Origin: RSA11 sp965652565 | Lineage (GTDB): Bacteria > Actinomycetota > Thermoleophilia > Solirubrobacterales > 70-9 | NCBI GenBank assembly: GCA_965652565.1 | Contig: CBFGWL010000004.1 | Coordinates: 19,597 to 83,596 of the forward strand | Length of the DNA: 64,000 bases | Direction of reading: 5' to 3' | Shown: piece after piece, positions 1 to 8,979 of the stretch | How the letters are laid out: the number at the start of each line of letters is the position of its first letter | How positions within the stretch are numbered: position 1 is the first letter of the stretch | Notes under the pieces: model-generated | Databases searched by the model: none | The model's input: the letters and a program-made list of their open reading frames with translations, nothing else | Told to the model about the DNA's origin: nothing | Made by a program: the position numbers and the translations under genes

Positions 1-146
1 TCGCGCTCGACTTTCCCGAGTCGTCCGGGCTGGCGATCAACACCCTGATCGCCTCCGGCCTCGTCCTCTTCGCGATCACCCTCGTTGTGAACATGGCCGC
101 CCGGGCGGTGATCTCCCGACGGGCCGCCAAGGAGGGCGCGGCATGA
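1..146 (+). CDS. pstC: Phosphate ABC transporter permease PstC (C-terminal end only)
   Basis: The window opens inside this gene; the readable frame starts at base 3 and gives the last 47 residues. They hold a final hydrophobic segment (around LIASGLVLFAITLVVNM) followed by a basic tail (RAVISRRAAKEG), the usual end of a PstC inner-membrane subunit. The TGA stop overlaps the ATG of the next gene in an ATGA junction, which fixes the pairing as pstC-pstA. PstC and PstA together form the membrane channel of the high-affinity phosphate importer. The identity rests mainly on position before pstA and pstB, because the fragment itself is short. Confidence 0.85.
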   Translation, partial: ALDFPESSGLAINTLIASGLVLFAITLVVNMAARAVISRRAAKEGAA

Positions 147-1039
147 GCGCGCGTCCTCTGCAGCTCGCTGCCACGTCGGGGACCGTGCGCCTGCGGCGCG
201 CGAAGGACCGGCTCGCGACGCTCGCCATCACCGCGGCCTTCGCGCTCGCGATGGCGCCGCTGGTCTCGCTGCTCTACGAGGTCACTTCGCGTGGCCTGGC
301 GCGCTTCGACGCGGCCTTCTTCACCGAGACCGCGCGCGGTGTCGTGGGCGAGGGCGGCGGTGCGGCGCACGCGGTCGTCGGCACGCTGGTGATCACCGGC
401 GTGGCCACCGTGATCTCGGTCCCGATCGGGATCCTCGCGGCGATCTATCTGACCGAGTACGGCAAGGGCCGGCTCAAGCGCGCCCTCACGTTCTTCGTGG
501 ACGTAATGACGGGCATCCCGTCGATCGTCGCCGGCCTCTTCGCGTTCGCCGTGTTCGCCCTGATCTTCGGCCCGGGCATCCGGCTCGGGGTGATGGGCGC
601 AGTCGCGCTGTCGGTGCTGATGATCCCGATCGTCGTGCGGTCGGCCGAGGAGGTCCTGAAGGTGGTTCCGCACAGCTTGCGGGAGGCCTCGTACGCGCTC
701 GGCACGCCCAAGTGGCGAACGATCACGAAGGTGGTCCTGCCGACGGCGCTCGCCGGGCTGGTCACGGGAGTGATGCTCGCGATCGCGCGGATCATCGGGG
801 AGACCGCTCCGCTGCTCGTCACCACCGGCGTCATCGACTCGATGAACGCCAACCCGTTCGAAGGCCGGATGCAGAACCTCGCCGTCTACGCCTTCAACGA
901 ATACAAGAACCCAGGGGTGATGAAGGAAGCCGCGTTCGATCGCGCCTGGGCCGCCGCGCTAGCCCTGCTGCTCATCGTGATGCTCCTCAGCTTCATCGCC
1001 CGAGTCATCTACCGCCGCTATGGGACCGAGCTCAGGTAG
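143..1039 (+). CDS. pstA: Phosphate ABC transporter permease PstA
   Basis: This is a 298-residue inner-membrane permease of the PstSCAB phosphate importer. About six hydrophobic segments are visible, the first at roughly residues 28-45. The cytoplasmic loop that contacts the ATPase is recognisable around [20 protein letters not shown] (EAA-type motif), followed by IIGETAPLL, which is typical of PstA. The start overlaps the pstC stop (ATGA) and the gene is followed by pstB, so the order is the standard pstC-pstA-pstB-phoU. Length is normal for the family. Confidence 0.95.
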   Translation: MSARPLQLAATSGTVRLRRAKDRLATLAITAAFALAMAPLVSLLYEVTSRGLARFDAAFFTETARGVVGEGGGAAHAVVGTLVITGVATVISVPIGILAAIYLTEYGKGRLKRALTFFVDVMTGIPSIVAGLFAFAVFALIFGPGIRLGVMGAVALSVLMIPIVVRSAEEVLKVVPHSLREASYALGTPKWRTITKVVLPTALAGLVTGVMLAIARIIGETAPLLVTTGVIDSMNANPFEGRMQNLAVYAFNEYKNPGVMKEAAFDRAWAAALALLLIVMLLSFIARVIYRRYGTELR

Positions 1040-1067
1040 CCCGAGCGGGGCAGGAAAGGAACCGGAG

Positions 1068-1967
1068 ATGCCCGAGACATCGATCAGAGAGAGGACCGAT
1101 AACGGCACGCTGCCGTCCCCGGAGGTAACTGTGGAAACCAAGATCGCTGAGCCGGCTCGCGCCGCGCAACCGGATGAGGTGGAGCGCGCGGCCAAGACCG
1201 TGACCGCCCGCAACGTCGACCTCTACTACGGGGACTTTCACGCGGTGCAGGACGTGTCCATGACGATCGAGCCGAACAAGGTCACCGCGCTGATCGGCTC
1301 GTCCGGGTGCGGGAAGACAACCTTCCTGCGCTCGCTGAACCGGATGCACGAGCTCACGCCGGGCGCGCGCGTCGAGGGCGAGATCACCATCGACGGGCAG
1401 AACATCTACGCCGACGGAGTCGATCCCGTGCAGGTCCGGCGGGTGGTCGGCATGGTCTTCCAGGCCCCGAACCCGTTCCCGACGATGTCGATCTACGAGA
1501 ACGTCGCGGCGGGGCTCACGCTCAACAACCGCCGCATGCGCAAGGCCGACAAGGACGTCATCGTCGAGCGTTCGCTGCGCGGCGCCCACCTGTGGGACGA
1601 GGTGAAGGACCGGCTCGACAAGCCTGCCTCGGGGCTCTCCGGCGGTCAGCAGCAGCGTCTGTGCATCGCGCGCGCCATTGCCGTCGAGCCGGAGGTCCTG
1701 CTCATGGACGAGCCCTGTTCCGCGCTCGACCCGATCGCCACGCTCGCGATCGAGGACCTGATCCGCGAGCTCAAGAAGCGCTACACGATCGTGATCGTCA
1801 CGCACAACATGCAACAGGCCGCGCGGGCGAGCGACGTGACCGCCTTCTTCAACCTCGAGGAGACCGGCAAGCCGGGCCGGCTGGTGGAGATCGACGCGAC
1901 GGAGACGATCTTCACGAGCCCGTCCGTGCCGGCGACCGAGGACTACGTGAGCGGGCGGTTCGGTTGA
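1068..1967 (+). CDS. pstB: Phosphate ABC transporter ATP-binding protein PstB
   Basis: This is the ATPase that powers phosphate import. Walker A is GSSGCGKTT (about residues 77-85), the signature motif is LSGGQQQR, Walker B is VLLMDEP followed by CSALDP, and a switch histidine lies in IVTHNM. I start at the ATG at 1068, preceded by GGAAAGGA and GGAG, which gives 299 residues. An in-frame ATG at 1020 exists but lies inside pstA. Even from 1068 there are about 45 residues before the ABC core (which begins near [14 protein letters not shown]), longer than most PstB proteins. The extension is charged and has no recognisable domain. Confidence 0.95.
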   Translation: MPETSIRERTDNGTLPSPEVTVETKIAEPARAAQPDEVERAAKTVTARNVDLYYGDFHAVQDVSMTIEPNKVTALIGSSGCGKTTFLRSLNRMHELTPGARVEGEITIDGQNIYADGVDPVQVRRVVGMVFQAPNPFPTMSIYENVAAGLTLNNRRMRKADKDVIVERSLRGAHLWDEVKDRLDKPASGLSGGQQQRLCIARAIAVEPEVLLMDEPCSALDPIATLAIEDLIRELKKRYTIVIVTHNMQQAARASDVTAFFNLEETGKPGRLVEIDATETIFTSPSVPATEDYVSGRFG

Positions 1968-1968
1968 C

Positions 1969-2670
1969 ATGAGCGAGCCGACCCGCGTCGAGTACTACGC
2001 GGAGCTGCGCGATCTCGAGGAGCACGCGCTCGGCGGGCTCGACCTCGTCGTGGATGCGCTCGATCGCACGCTCGAGGCGGCCGAGAGCCAGGACGTGGAG
2101 CTAGCGCAGGCGGTCGTCGCCGGCGACGACGCGCTCGACGGCCGCTACCTGGAGGTGCATCAGCGCCTGCTCACGCTGATCGCGCGCGAGGCACCCGTGG
2201 CCGGTGATCTGCGCCTGATCTCGGCGCTGCTCCACGTCATGAAGTCCATGGAGCGGATGGGCGATCAGTGCGTGAACGTGGCGAAGATGATCCCGATCGC
2301 CGGCAGCAACCCGCCCGCCGACAGCCGGATGCTGGAGAACATCAGCGCGATGGGCCTGCAGGTCCGCTCGCAGGTCACGCAGGCCAAGCGCGCCTTCGCC
2401 GACCGCGACGTGGATCTCGCTCGGGACCTGGTGCGCCAGGACGATCTGGTCGACACGCTCAATCGCGAGTGCTTTCAGATCGCGATCGACATCGGGGATG
2501 ACGCGGATCGCCGCGAGTGGGCGATGACGATGATCCTCGTGGCCCGCGCGCTCGAGCGCATCGGCGACAACGCTGTGGACATCGGCGAGCAGGTTGCCTA
2601 CGTGGTGACCGGGCTCTTCCGCGAGTTCGACGACGCTTCCCGCCCCGAGGTGACGAGCAGCGGGCAGTAG
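1969..2670 (+). CDS. phoU: Phosphate signalling protein PhoU
   Basis: A 233-residue all-helical protein with the two repeated three-helix PhoU units. Typical metal-binding and helix motifs appear twice: first around SALLHVMKSMERMGDQCVNV, then around MILVARALERIGDNAVDIGE. PhoU links the Pst transporter to the phosphate-sensing histidine kinase and represses the regulon when phosphate is plentiful. It starts one base after the pstB stop, so it is co-transcribed and probably translationally coupled. No sensor kinase or response regulator is visible in this window; they may lie upstream. Confidence 0.95.
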   Translation: MSEPTRVEYYAELRDLEEHALGGLDLVVDALDRTLEAAESQDVELAQAVVAGDDALDGRYLEVHQRLLTLIAREAPVAGDLRLISALLHVMKSMERMGDQCVNVAKMIPIAGSNPPADSRMLENISAMGLQVRSQVTQAKRAFADRDVDLARDLVRQDDLVDTLNRECFQIAIDIGDDADRREWAMTMILVARALERIGDNAVDIGEQVAYVVTGLFREFDDASRPEVTSSGQ

Positions 2671-2721
2671 CCCGGCGCGCGGGTATCCACGCCCGCCCGT
2701 TCGCCCTGAAAGGATGGGCCG

Positions 2722-3630
2722 GTGCTCTGCGCAGCGATCGACATCGGCTCGAACACCACGCGGGTGCTCGTGGCCGAGCCGCAGGACGGCCAGCTGCGCA
2801 AGGTCCTCGAGCAGCGCGCCTACACGCGGATCCGCGCCGACGCCGGCCCCGGCGGCGAGATCTCGGCCGAGAAGGTCGCCGAGGTCGCCGACGTGGTCAC
2901 GACCCAGTTGCGCCTGGCGCGTGAGCTCGGTGCTGAGCGGGTCCGGATCGTCGCCACCGCGGCAGTTCGCGACGCCGCCAACCGCGACGACGTCGTCCGT
3001 GCGATCGAGCGCGCCGCGGGCGCCCCGGTGGAGGTGCTCAGCGAAGAGGAAGAGGGCAGACTCGCCTTCCTCGGAGCCACCAAGTCCCTCGGGCACCCGG
3101 TCGAGGGGTTGATCGGGGTGGTCGACGTCGGCGGCGGCTCCTCCGAGATCATCCTGGGCAGCACGACTGAGGGCGTGCGCGAGGTGCGCTCGTTTCGGAT
3201 CGGCTCAGGCGCGCTCGCGGAGGAGTTCCTGCGCAACGACCCGCCGTCGTCCGCCGAGGTCCGCAAGCTGCGCGACCACATCGACGACTTCTTCGCCGGC
3301 GTCGAGATCACCCAGCCCGAGCAGGCGGTTGCCGTCGGCGGCAGCGCCACCTCCCTGCGCACGGTCGTCGGCGCGGTGCTCGAGTACGAGACGCTCGAGC
3401 GTGCCGTCCGCGTGTTGGTCGGCGACACCGCCGAGGCCGTCGCCAAGCGCTTCGAGCTCGACCCCCGGCGGGTGCGGATGCTCCCAGCCGGCGTGCTGCT
3501 GCTCGAAAAGCTCTCCGAGCTCCTCGGTCAGCCCCTGCAGATCGGCAAGGGCGGCTTGCGCGAGGGCGTGATCCTCGACCTGATCAACGGCTCGGCCGGC
3601 GACGCCGACGGCGATCGGCAGCGCACCTAA
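2722..3630 (+). CDS. ppx: Exopolyphosphatase (Ppx/GppA family)
   Basis: A 302-residue actin-fold phosphatase. The N-terminal phosphate-binding loop is AIDIGSNTTRVLVAE, the second is VVDVGGGSSEII (about residue 132), and AVGGSATSL follows. It removes terminal phosphate from polyphosphate or pppGpp. The length matches the short single-module Ppx proteins of actinobacteria, without the C-terminal HD domain of the enterobacterial enzyme. The GTG start is preceded by GAAAGGA. It follows phoU by about 50 bases and shares a neighbourhood with polyphosphate kinase, which supports a polyphosphate role over pppGpp alone. Confidence 0.9.
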   Translation: MLCAAIDIGSNTTRVLVAEPQDGQLRKVLEQRAYTRIRADAGPGGEISAEKVAEVADVVTTQLRLARELGAERVRIVATAAVRDAANRDDVVRAIERAAGAPVEVLSEEEEGRLAFLGATKSLGHPVEGLIGVVDVGGGSSEIILGSTTEGVREVRSFRIGSGALAEEFLRNDPPSSAEVRKLRDHIDDFFAGVEITQPEQAVAVGGSATSLRTVVGAVLEYETLERAVRVLVGDTAEAVAKRFELDPRRVRMLPAGVLLLEKLSELLGQPLQIGKGGLREGVILDLINGSAGDADGDRQRT

Positions 3631-3643
3631 TCGCCGATCGCGC

Positions 3644-3673
3644 TTGGCCAGGCGCGATATCCGGTGCTAGCGT
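3644..3673 (+). promoter_or_regulatory. Candidate sigma70-type promoter for the M1 peptidase gene
   Basis: TTGGCC (3644-3649) and TAGCGT (3668-3673) are separated by 18 bases and sit directly upstream of the ATG at 3692. Transcription would start near 3680, leaving a very short leader. This is pattern matching only; the -10 box type TAnnnT recurs close to other starts in the window. Confidence 0.45.
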
Positions 3674-3691
3674 CGGGGTAGGCAGGGCGGG

Positions 3692-5116
3692 ATGAATTCG
3701 ACGCTTCGTAGACGGGGAATGGCCGCGATCGCGGGGATCGCCTTCGCCGCCGCGCTCGGCTCCGCTGCCGAGGCGGGCGTCGGTGGGCCGTCTGCGCACC
3801 GGGGGGCGGACGGGGTCGGCGACCCGATCCTCCCCAAGTCGGGCAACGGCGGTTACGACGCCGTGCGCTACACCGTCGGCCTGCGCTATCGCCGAGACGG
3901 CACGATCAGGGCGCGCTCGACGATGCTGGCGCGCGCGGACACCGACGGATCCGAGGGCGGGGGACCGCCGCTCGGGCGGTTCAACCTCGACTACCGCGGC
4001 CCGATCATCGTCGCGGTACGGGTCGACGGTAAGAAGGCGGTTTGGATCCGCAACGGCCAAGAGCTCGTGATCACTCCGAAGAGCGCGATCCCAGACGGCG
4101 CGCTGTTCCGCGTGCGGGTGGACTACAAGGGCGAGCCGCGAAGGGTGCGCGACCCCGACGGCTCGCTGGAGGGCTGGATCCCGACCTCCCACGGCGCGGT
4201 CACGCTGGGCGAGCCGCGCGGTACGCCGGCTTGGATGCCCGTGAACGACCATCCCAGTGATCCCGCCGAATGGCGGGTCCGCATCACGACCCCGCGAGGG
4301 CTGGTCGGCATCTCGAATGGCAAGCTGCTCGCGCGCAAGGGGTCGAGGCGAACGGTCACGACCAGATGGCACGAGGGACACATGGCGCCCCATGTCGCGC
4401 TCATCGCCATCGGGCGCTACCGGGTCGATCGTCGCGGCGGCGGCCGCTACGTGGCGGTCGCCAAGCGCAGCGCGCGGGCCGCGGTCCTCCGCAAGCTGCG
4501 CAAGCGGACGACGCGGGCCATCGGCTTCCTTCGCACGGTCGCCGGCCCCTATCCGGCGGACGGACGCGGCGGGGTGATCGATTACACGCGCGCCGGCTAC
4601 GCGCTCGAGACCCAGTCGCGGCCCTATTACCCCGGCCCGCCGTCCCGCGGCCTCGTCGTCCACGAGATCGCACACCAGTGGTTCGGCAACTCGGTGCTGC
4701 CTGCGAACTGGAGCGAGATCTGGCTGAACGAGGGCTTCGCCACCTACATGGAGTGGCTCTACAGCGAGCACACGGGCGGCCGCACCGCGCAGCAGCACTT
4801 CAACCAGGAGTACGCGCAGCACGGTGCGAGCGACAAGTTCTGGAAGGTGCCGCCCGGCTCGCCGGGCGAGCTCGACCAGATGTTCGACCGGTCGGTCTAC
4901 GTGCGCGGGGCGATGACCCTGCACGCGCTGCGCCGGGCGATCGGCGAGAACGACTTCGAGGAGCTGTTGGCCCGGTGGGCGTCGGACTTCGCGGGCGCGC
5001 CCGCGACCACGGACGATCTCCTGGAACTCGCGGAGCAGATCTCCGGCGAGGACCTCGACGCCCTCTTCGACGCGTGGCTCTATCAGCCCACGAAGCCTCC
5101 CGAGCCGGCGCCCTGA
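3692..5116 (+). CDS. Secreted M1-family metallopeptidase
   Basis: A 474-residue zinc peptidase of the gluzincin (aminopeptidase N-like) type. The zinc site is HEIAH (H324, E325, H328) with the third ligand E347 in NEGFATY, the expected HExxH-18-E spacing. The N-terminus has basic residues, a hydrophobic stretch and a cleavage site near AEA-GV, so it is probably exported. Residues about 40-250 form the beta-rich N-terminal M1 domain, with a short helical C-terminal part ending near FDAWLYQP. It is shorter than classic PepN (about 870 residues), like other bacterial M1 proteins lacking the C-terminal ARM domain. It lies between ppx and ppk with no obvious functional link. Confidence 0.85.
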   Translation: MNSTLRRRGMAAIAGIAFAAALGSAAEAGVGGPSAHRGADGVGDPILPKSGNGGYDAVRYTVGLRYRRDGTIRARSTMLARADTDGSEGGGPPLGRFNLDYRGPIIVAVRVDGKKAVWIRNGQELVITPKSAIPDGALFRVRVDYKGEPRRVRDPDGSLEGWIPTSHGAVTLGEPRGTPAWMPVNDHPSDPAEWRVRITTPRGLVGISNGKLLARKGSRRTVTTRWHEGHMAPHVALIAIGRYRVDRRGGGRYVAVAKRSARAAVLRKLRKRTTRAIGFLRTVAGPYPADGRGGVIDYTRAGYALETQSRPYYPGPPSRGLVVHEIAHQWFGNSVLPANWSEIWLNEGFATYMEWLYSEHTGGRTAQQHFNQEYAQHGASDKFWKVPPGSPGELDQMFDRSVYVRGAMTLHALRRAIGENDFEELLARWASDFAGAPATTDDLLELAEQISGEDLDALFDAWLYQPTKPPEPAP

Positions 5117-5125
5117 CCGCGCCCC

Positions 5126-5158
5126 GTTCACCGGTCGTTCACCCCAAGTTCTCAGCTC
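5126..5158 (+). promoter_or_regulatory. PHO box (three 11-bp direct-repeat units) upstream of ppk
   Basis: Three consecutive 11-base units begin with the same core in perfect register: GTTCACCGGTC (5126-5136), GTTCACCCCAA (5137-5147) and a degenerate GTTCTCAGCTC (5148-5158). GTTCACC plus four bases is the direct-repeat unit bound by PhoP in Streptomyces. The site lies about 106 bases before the ppk start, downstream of the peptidase stop. The inference is that ppk belongs to the phosphate-starvation regulon here. Confidence 0.75.
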
Positions 5159-5263
5159 CGCAACACGGGACGGACGACCGGTCGGGAGCCTGTTTGCAGG
5201 GGCCGTTGAGCGACCCCTGCCCGATGCCCTTGCAGCGGTACTCTCAACAGGTGAGTCGAGCCG

Positions 5264-7441
5264 GTGAATCGCGAGATCATGGAGCGAGCTGAGCTCGAGC
5301 GCGCGGGCGAGCGCGAGCCCGGGCCCGCTGGGCGCAGCGCTGATGGGACGGGCGACCAAGCGGCGCAGCCGAACCTCGAGGATCCGTCGCTGTATTTCAA
5401 CCGCGAGCTCTCCTGGCTCGACTTCAACGACCGGGTGCTGCAGCTCGCCGAGGACGAGTCGGTGCCGCTGCTCGAGCGCGTGAAGTTCTGCGCGATCTGG
5501 GAGTCCAACCTCGACGAGTTCTTCATGGTGCGCGTCGCCAACCTCGAGGAGCTGATCGACGCTGGGCGCGACGCCCGCGGCGCCGATGGGATGAGCCCGA
5601 CGGAGCAGGCCGCGCGCATCCACGAGCGCGTCGAGGAGCAGCGGGCGCGGATCAGCAGATGCGCCGCCGAGCTGCGGGAGCGGCTCGCCGGCCACGGCAT
5701 CCGCATCCTCGACGTGGACGACGTGACCCCGGCCGAGCGCCGCGAGCTCGATCGCATCTTCGAGCGCCAGGTCTTTCCCGCGCTCACCCCGCTGGTGATC
5801 GGACTGGGGCGTTCCTTCCCGTATATCTCGAACCTGTCGCTGAGCCTGGCGGTGCGGCTGCGAGATCCCGAGCAGGGCACCGAGGTGCTCGCCCGCGTGA
5901 AGGTCCCGAAGGAGCTGCTCGGCCGTTTCCTCCCGCTCAATGGCGACGGCACCACGCTGGTCATGCTCGAGGACGTGATCGCAGCGAACGTCGGCGCGCT
6001 CTTCCCCGGGATGGAGGTGTTGAGCTACTCGTTCTTCCGCGTCACGCGCGACACCGACTACGACGTCTCGGACGAGTCCGACGATCTGATCGAGGCCGTC
6101 CAGGAGGAGCTGCGCAGGCGGCGTTTCGGCGAGGTCGTGCGGCTGGAGGTGGAGCGCGGGATGGAGCCCCGACTTCGCGAGCAGCTCGTGCTCGCGATGC
6201 GGCTCGAGGACCGCGAGGCGTACGAGGTCGACGGCTGGCTCGACCTCTCCGACCTCTGGGATCTCGTCAACCTGCCGGGCTTCCCGGAGCTGCGCGACCC
6301 GCCTCACACGCCTGTCACCCAGCCGCGCCTGCTGGGCGAGGACGGCGACCCGGCGGACGTCTTCGCGGCGATGCGCGAAGGGGACATCCTGGTCCATCAT
6401 CCCTACGACTCGTTCGCGACGTCGGTCGAGCGCTTCGTCGCGCAGGCGGTGGACGACCCGGACGTGCTCGCCATCAAGCAGACCGTGTACCGCACGAGCG
6501 CGGACTCACCGCTCGTCCCGGCGCTGATCACCGCCTCGGAGCGGGGCAAGCAGGCCGTGTGTCTCGTGGAGCTCAAGGCGCGCTTCGACGAGCAGGCGAA
6601 CATCCGCTGGGCGAAGAAGCTCGAGGAGGCGGGCGTGCACGTCGTCTACGGCATCCCGGCCCTCAAGACCCACGTCAAGTGTGTGCTCGTCGTGCGCCGA
6701 GAGGGCGACGGCGTGCGCCACTACGCGCACATCGGCACGGGCAACTACAACCCGAAGACAGCCCGCTTGTACACGGATCTGGGGCTCTTCACCTGCGATC
6801 CGGAGCTGGGTGCGGACCTCGCGCAGATGTTCAACTACCTGACCGGGTACGCCCGCCCGACCGCCTACCGCAAGGCTCTCGTCGCGCCCCACAACCTGAG
6901 CGAGGCGATCCTGGACGAGATCGACGCGACGATCGCGGCGCACTCCCCCGAGCGCCCGGCGCGCATCCGGATGAAGATGAACTCGCTGCTCGACGCGAAG
7001 TCGATCCGGGCGCTCTACCGCGCCTCGCAGGCCGGCGTGCGGGTCGAGCTCAACGTGCGCGGGATCTGCGCCTTGCGGCCCGGCGTGCCAGGCATCTCGG
7101 AGAACATCCGCGTGGTCTCGATCGTCGGGCGCTTCCTCGAGCACTCGCGCATCTTCAGCTTCGAGCGTCCCGGCGAGGAGCCGCGGATCTACATCGGGTC
7201 GGCCGACCTCATGCCCCGCAACCTCTACAACCGGGTCGAGCTGGTCGTCCCCGTGGAGGACGGGCGCATCCGCGAGGAGCTCACCGACGTGCTCGACCGC
7301 TGCCTCGCGGACAACTCCAACGCCTGGGAGCTGCGTGAGGATGGGGCCTGGGAGCGCCTGCGCCCCAACGGCGAGCCCCGCTCGGTCCACCGCGAGCTGA
7401 TCGAGCGCCATCAGCTGCGCGCTGCCGAGGCGGGCGGCTAG
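5264..7441 (+). CDS. ppk: Polyphosphate kinase 1
   Basis: PPK1 makes polyphosphate from ATP reversibly. The 725-residue protein shows the N-terminal domain (FNRELSWLDFNDRV near residue 46) and two PLD-like catalytic halves. The histidine expected to be phosphorylated is H489 in AHIGTGNYNP, and the second conserved histidine is H627 in FLEHSRIF; both match family positions. ADLMPRNLYNRVEL near the C-terminus is also typical. I use the GTG at 5264; an in-frame ATG at 5279 is an alternative. The region upstream carries a PHO box, and ppx is 1.6 kb away, so synthesis and breakdown of polyphosphate are encoded together. Confidence 0.95.
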   Translation: MNREIMERAELERAGEREPGPAGRSADGTGDQAAQPNLEDPSLYFNRELSWLDFNDRVLQLAEDESVPLLERVKFCAIWESNLDEFFMVRVANLEELIDAGRDARGADGMSPTEQAARIHERVEEQRARISRCAAELRERLAGHGIRILDVDDVTPAERRELDRIFERQVFPALTPLVIGLGRSFPYISNLSLSLAVRLRDPEQGTEVLARVKVPKELLGRFLPLNGDGTTLVMLEDVIAANVGALFPGMEVLSYSFFRVTRDTDYDVSDESDDLIEAVQEELRRRRFGEVVRLEVERGMEPRLREQLVLAMRLEDREAYEVDGWLDLSDLWDLVNLPGFPELRDPPHTPVTQPRLLGEDGDPADVFAAMREGDILVHHPYDSFATSVERFVAQAVDDPDVLAIKQTVYRTSADSPLVPALITASERGKQAVCLVELKARFDEQANIRWAKKLEEAGVHVVYGIPALKTHVKCVLVVRREGDGVRHYAHIGTGNYNPKTARLYTDLGLFTCDPELGADLAQMFNYLTGYARPTAYRKALVAPHNLSEAILDEIDATIAAHSPERPARIRMKMNSLLDAKSIRALYRASQAGVRVELNVRGICALRPGVPGISENIRVVSIVGRFLEHSRIFSFERPGEEPRIYIGSADLMPRNLYNRVELVVPVEDGRIREELTDVLDRCLADNSNAWELREDGAWERLRPNGEPRSVHRELIERHQLRAAEAGG

Positions 7442-7500
7442 AGGCCCCGCGGGGCACCCCGCCGACCTGGCGGGTTGACAGGTTCGCAAGACTTCACGCC

Positions 7501-8895
7501 GTGATTCACGATCCGCTGGGGTGGTGGCTCGCGGACGCGGGCCCGGTGGAGCCGTACGCGCCGCTCACGGACGAGCGCACCGCCGACGTCGTCGTAGTCG
7601 GCGGCGGATACACGGGCATGTGGGCCGCCTGGCTCGTGCGCGAGCTCGAGCCCGAGGCCCGGGTGGTGCTGGTCGAGTCGGGGATCTGCGGCGAGGGGCC
7701 GAGCGGCCGCAACGGCGGGTTCGTGAACTCGATGTGGTTCAGCCTGCCCTCGATGCGCCCGCGCTTCGGCGAGGTCGGCGCGCTGGGCGTGGCGCGCGCG
7801 GCGCAACAGGCCGTGGATGAGATCGGCGCCTGGTGCGAGGAGCAGGGCGTCGACGCCTGGTATCGACACGGGGGGTATCTGCAGGTCTCCACGACGCCGG
7901 CGCACGACGGCGTATGGGACGAGACGGTCCGCGCCTGCGAGGAGCTCGGCGAGCCGAACGCGGTCCGCGTGCTCACTCCGGCCGAGGTCGCCGAGCGCTG
8001 CGCATCGCCGATCTTCCGCGGCGCCGCCTTCTTTCCCGGCTCCGCGACGGTCAACCCGGCCCGCCTGGCCCGTGGGCTGCGGGCCAGGCTGCGGGAGGCC
8101 GGGGTGGAGGTCTACGAGCGCTCGCGCGTGGCGTCGGTGCGCGCCGAGCCGGGCGGCGTGGTCGTGCGCACCGAGGCGGGCGGGCTCGTGCGCGCAGGGC
8201 ACGCCGTGCTCTCGGCCGGCGGCGCGCTCGCGAGACTGCGCCCCCTGCGCTACCGCATGACCCTCACCTCGAGCCACATGGTGATCACCGAGCCGGTCCC
8301 GGATGTGATCGAGGAGCTCGGCTGGACCGGCGGGGAGTGCATCACCGACGGGCGGCACATGATCAATTACCTGCGCACGACCCCGGACGGTCGCATCGCC
8401 TTCGGCTGGGGCGGGGGCCGGGTCGTCTACGGCGCCAAGCTGCGCGGCCGCGCGGAGGTCGACCCCTTCATCACACGGCAGGTGATCGAGCATCTGCATC
8501 GCTTCTTCCCGCAGCTGCGAGGCCGGCGTATCGAGCACGCTTGGGGCGGCCCGATCGACGTCTCGCCGAGCCACACGCCGGTCGTCGGCACCTTGGACGA
8601 GCGGGTCCACTACGGGTTCGGCTTCACCGGCAACGGCGTCGGCCCGTCGCGGATGGTCGGTCGCACGCTCGCCTCGCTCGCGCTCGAACGCCGCGACGAG
8701 CACGCGCGCCTCGCGATCGTCGAGCAGCGGCCGACCCGCGTGCCCCCCGAGCCCTTCCGCTTCATCGGCGGGACGATCGTTCGCAATGCCCTGATCCGCC
8801 GTGAGGCCGCCGAGGAGGAGGGCCGGACGGCCGACCCGCTGACCCGCTTCATCGCCTCGATCCCCGACCGCATCGGGATCCAGATCGGCCGCTGA
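7501..8895 (+). CDS. FAD-dependent oxidoreductase, DAO family (amine oxidase/PuuB-like)
   Basis: A 464-residue flavoenzyme of the D-amino-acid oxidase fold. The dinucleotide-binding motif is VVVVGGGYTGMWAAW (about residues 22-36), and GEGPSGRNGGFV is the characteristic second motif of the gamma-glutamylputrescine oxidase/OrdL group. The C-terminal part has HAWGGPIDVSPSHTPVVG and GFTGNGVGPSRM, the usual FAD-contacting segments. It probably oxidises an amine or amino acid with release of ammonia or an aldehyde; the substrate cannot be read from sequence. A link with the polyamine genes at 19-29 kb is possible but unproven. It starts with GTG and appears monocistronic. Confidence 0.8.
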   Translation: MIHDPLGWWLADAGPVEPYAPLTDERTADVVVVGGGYTGMWAAWLVRELEPEARVVLVESGICGEGPSGRNGGFVNSMWFSLPSMRPRFGEVGALGVARAAQQAVDEIGAWCEEQGVDAWYRHGGYLQVSTTPAHDGVWDETVRACEELGEPNAVRVLTPAEVAERCASPIFRGAAFFPGSATVNPARLARGLRARLREAGVEVYERSRVASVRAEPGGVVVRTEAGGLVRAGHAVLSAGGALARLRPLRYRMTLTSSHMVITEPVPDVIEELGWTGGECITDGRHMINYLRTTPDGRIAFGWGGGRVVYGAKLRGRAEVDPFITRQVIEHLHRFFPQLRGRRIEHAWGGPIDVSPSHTPVVGTLDERVHYGFGFTGNGVGPSRMVGRTLASLALERRDEHARLAIVEQRPTRVPPEPFRFIGGTIVRNALIRREAAEEEGRTADPLTRFIASIPDRIGIQIGR

Positions 8896-8979
8896 GACAC
8901 CCCACGCGCAACACCTGAGTGCGCCAGGGGTTCGCGGCGGCAGAGCCGCGCCGCCGATCGACGACGACCCAGCCGTATC

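Noticed and set aside
1020..1067. Earlier pstB start inside pstA
   Set aside because: Would overlap pstA by 20 bases, lacks a ribosome site, and encodes a low-complexity G/S/P stretch; the ATG at 1068 has GGAAAGGA and GGAG.
3584..6400. Open frame of 938 codons on the minus strand opposite the peptidase and ppk
   Set aside because: It runs antisense to two clear genes with family motifs, is dominated by R, A, L and V as expected for GC-rich shadow frames, and has no recognisable motif.
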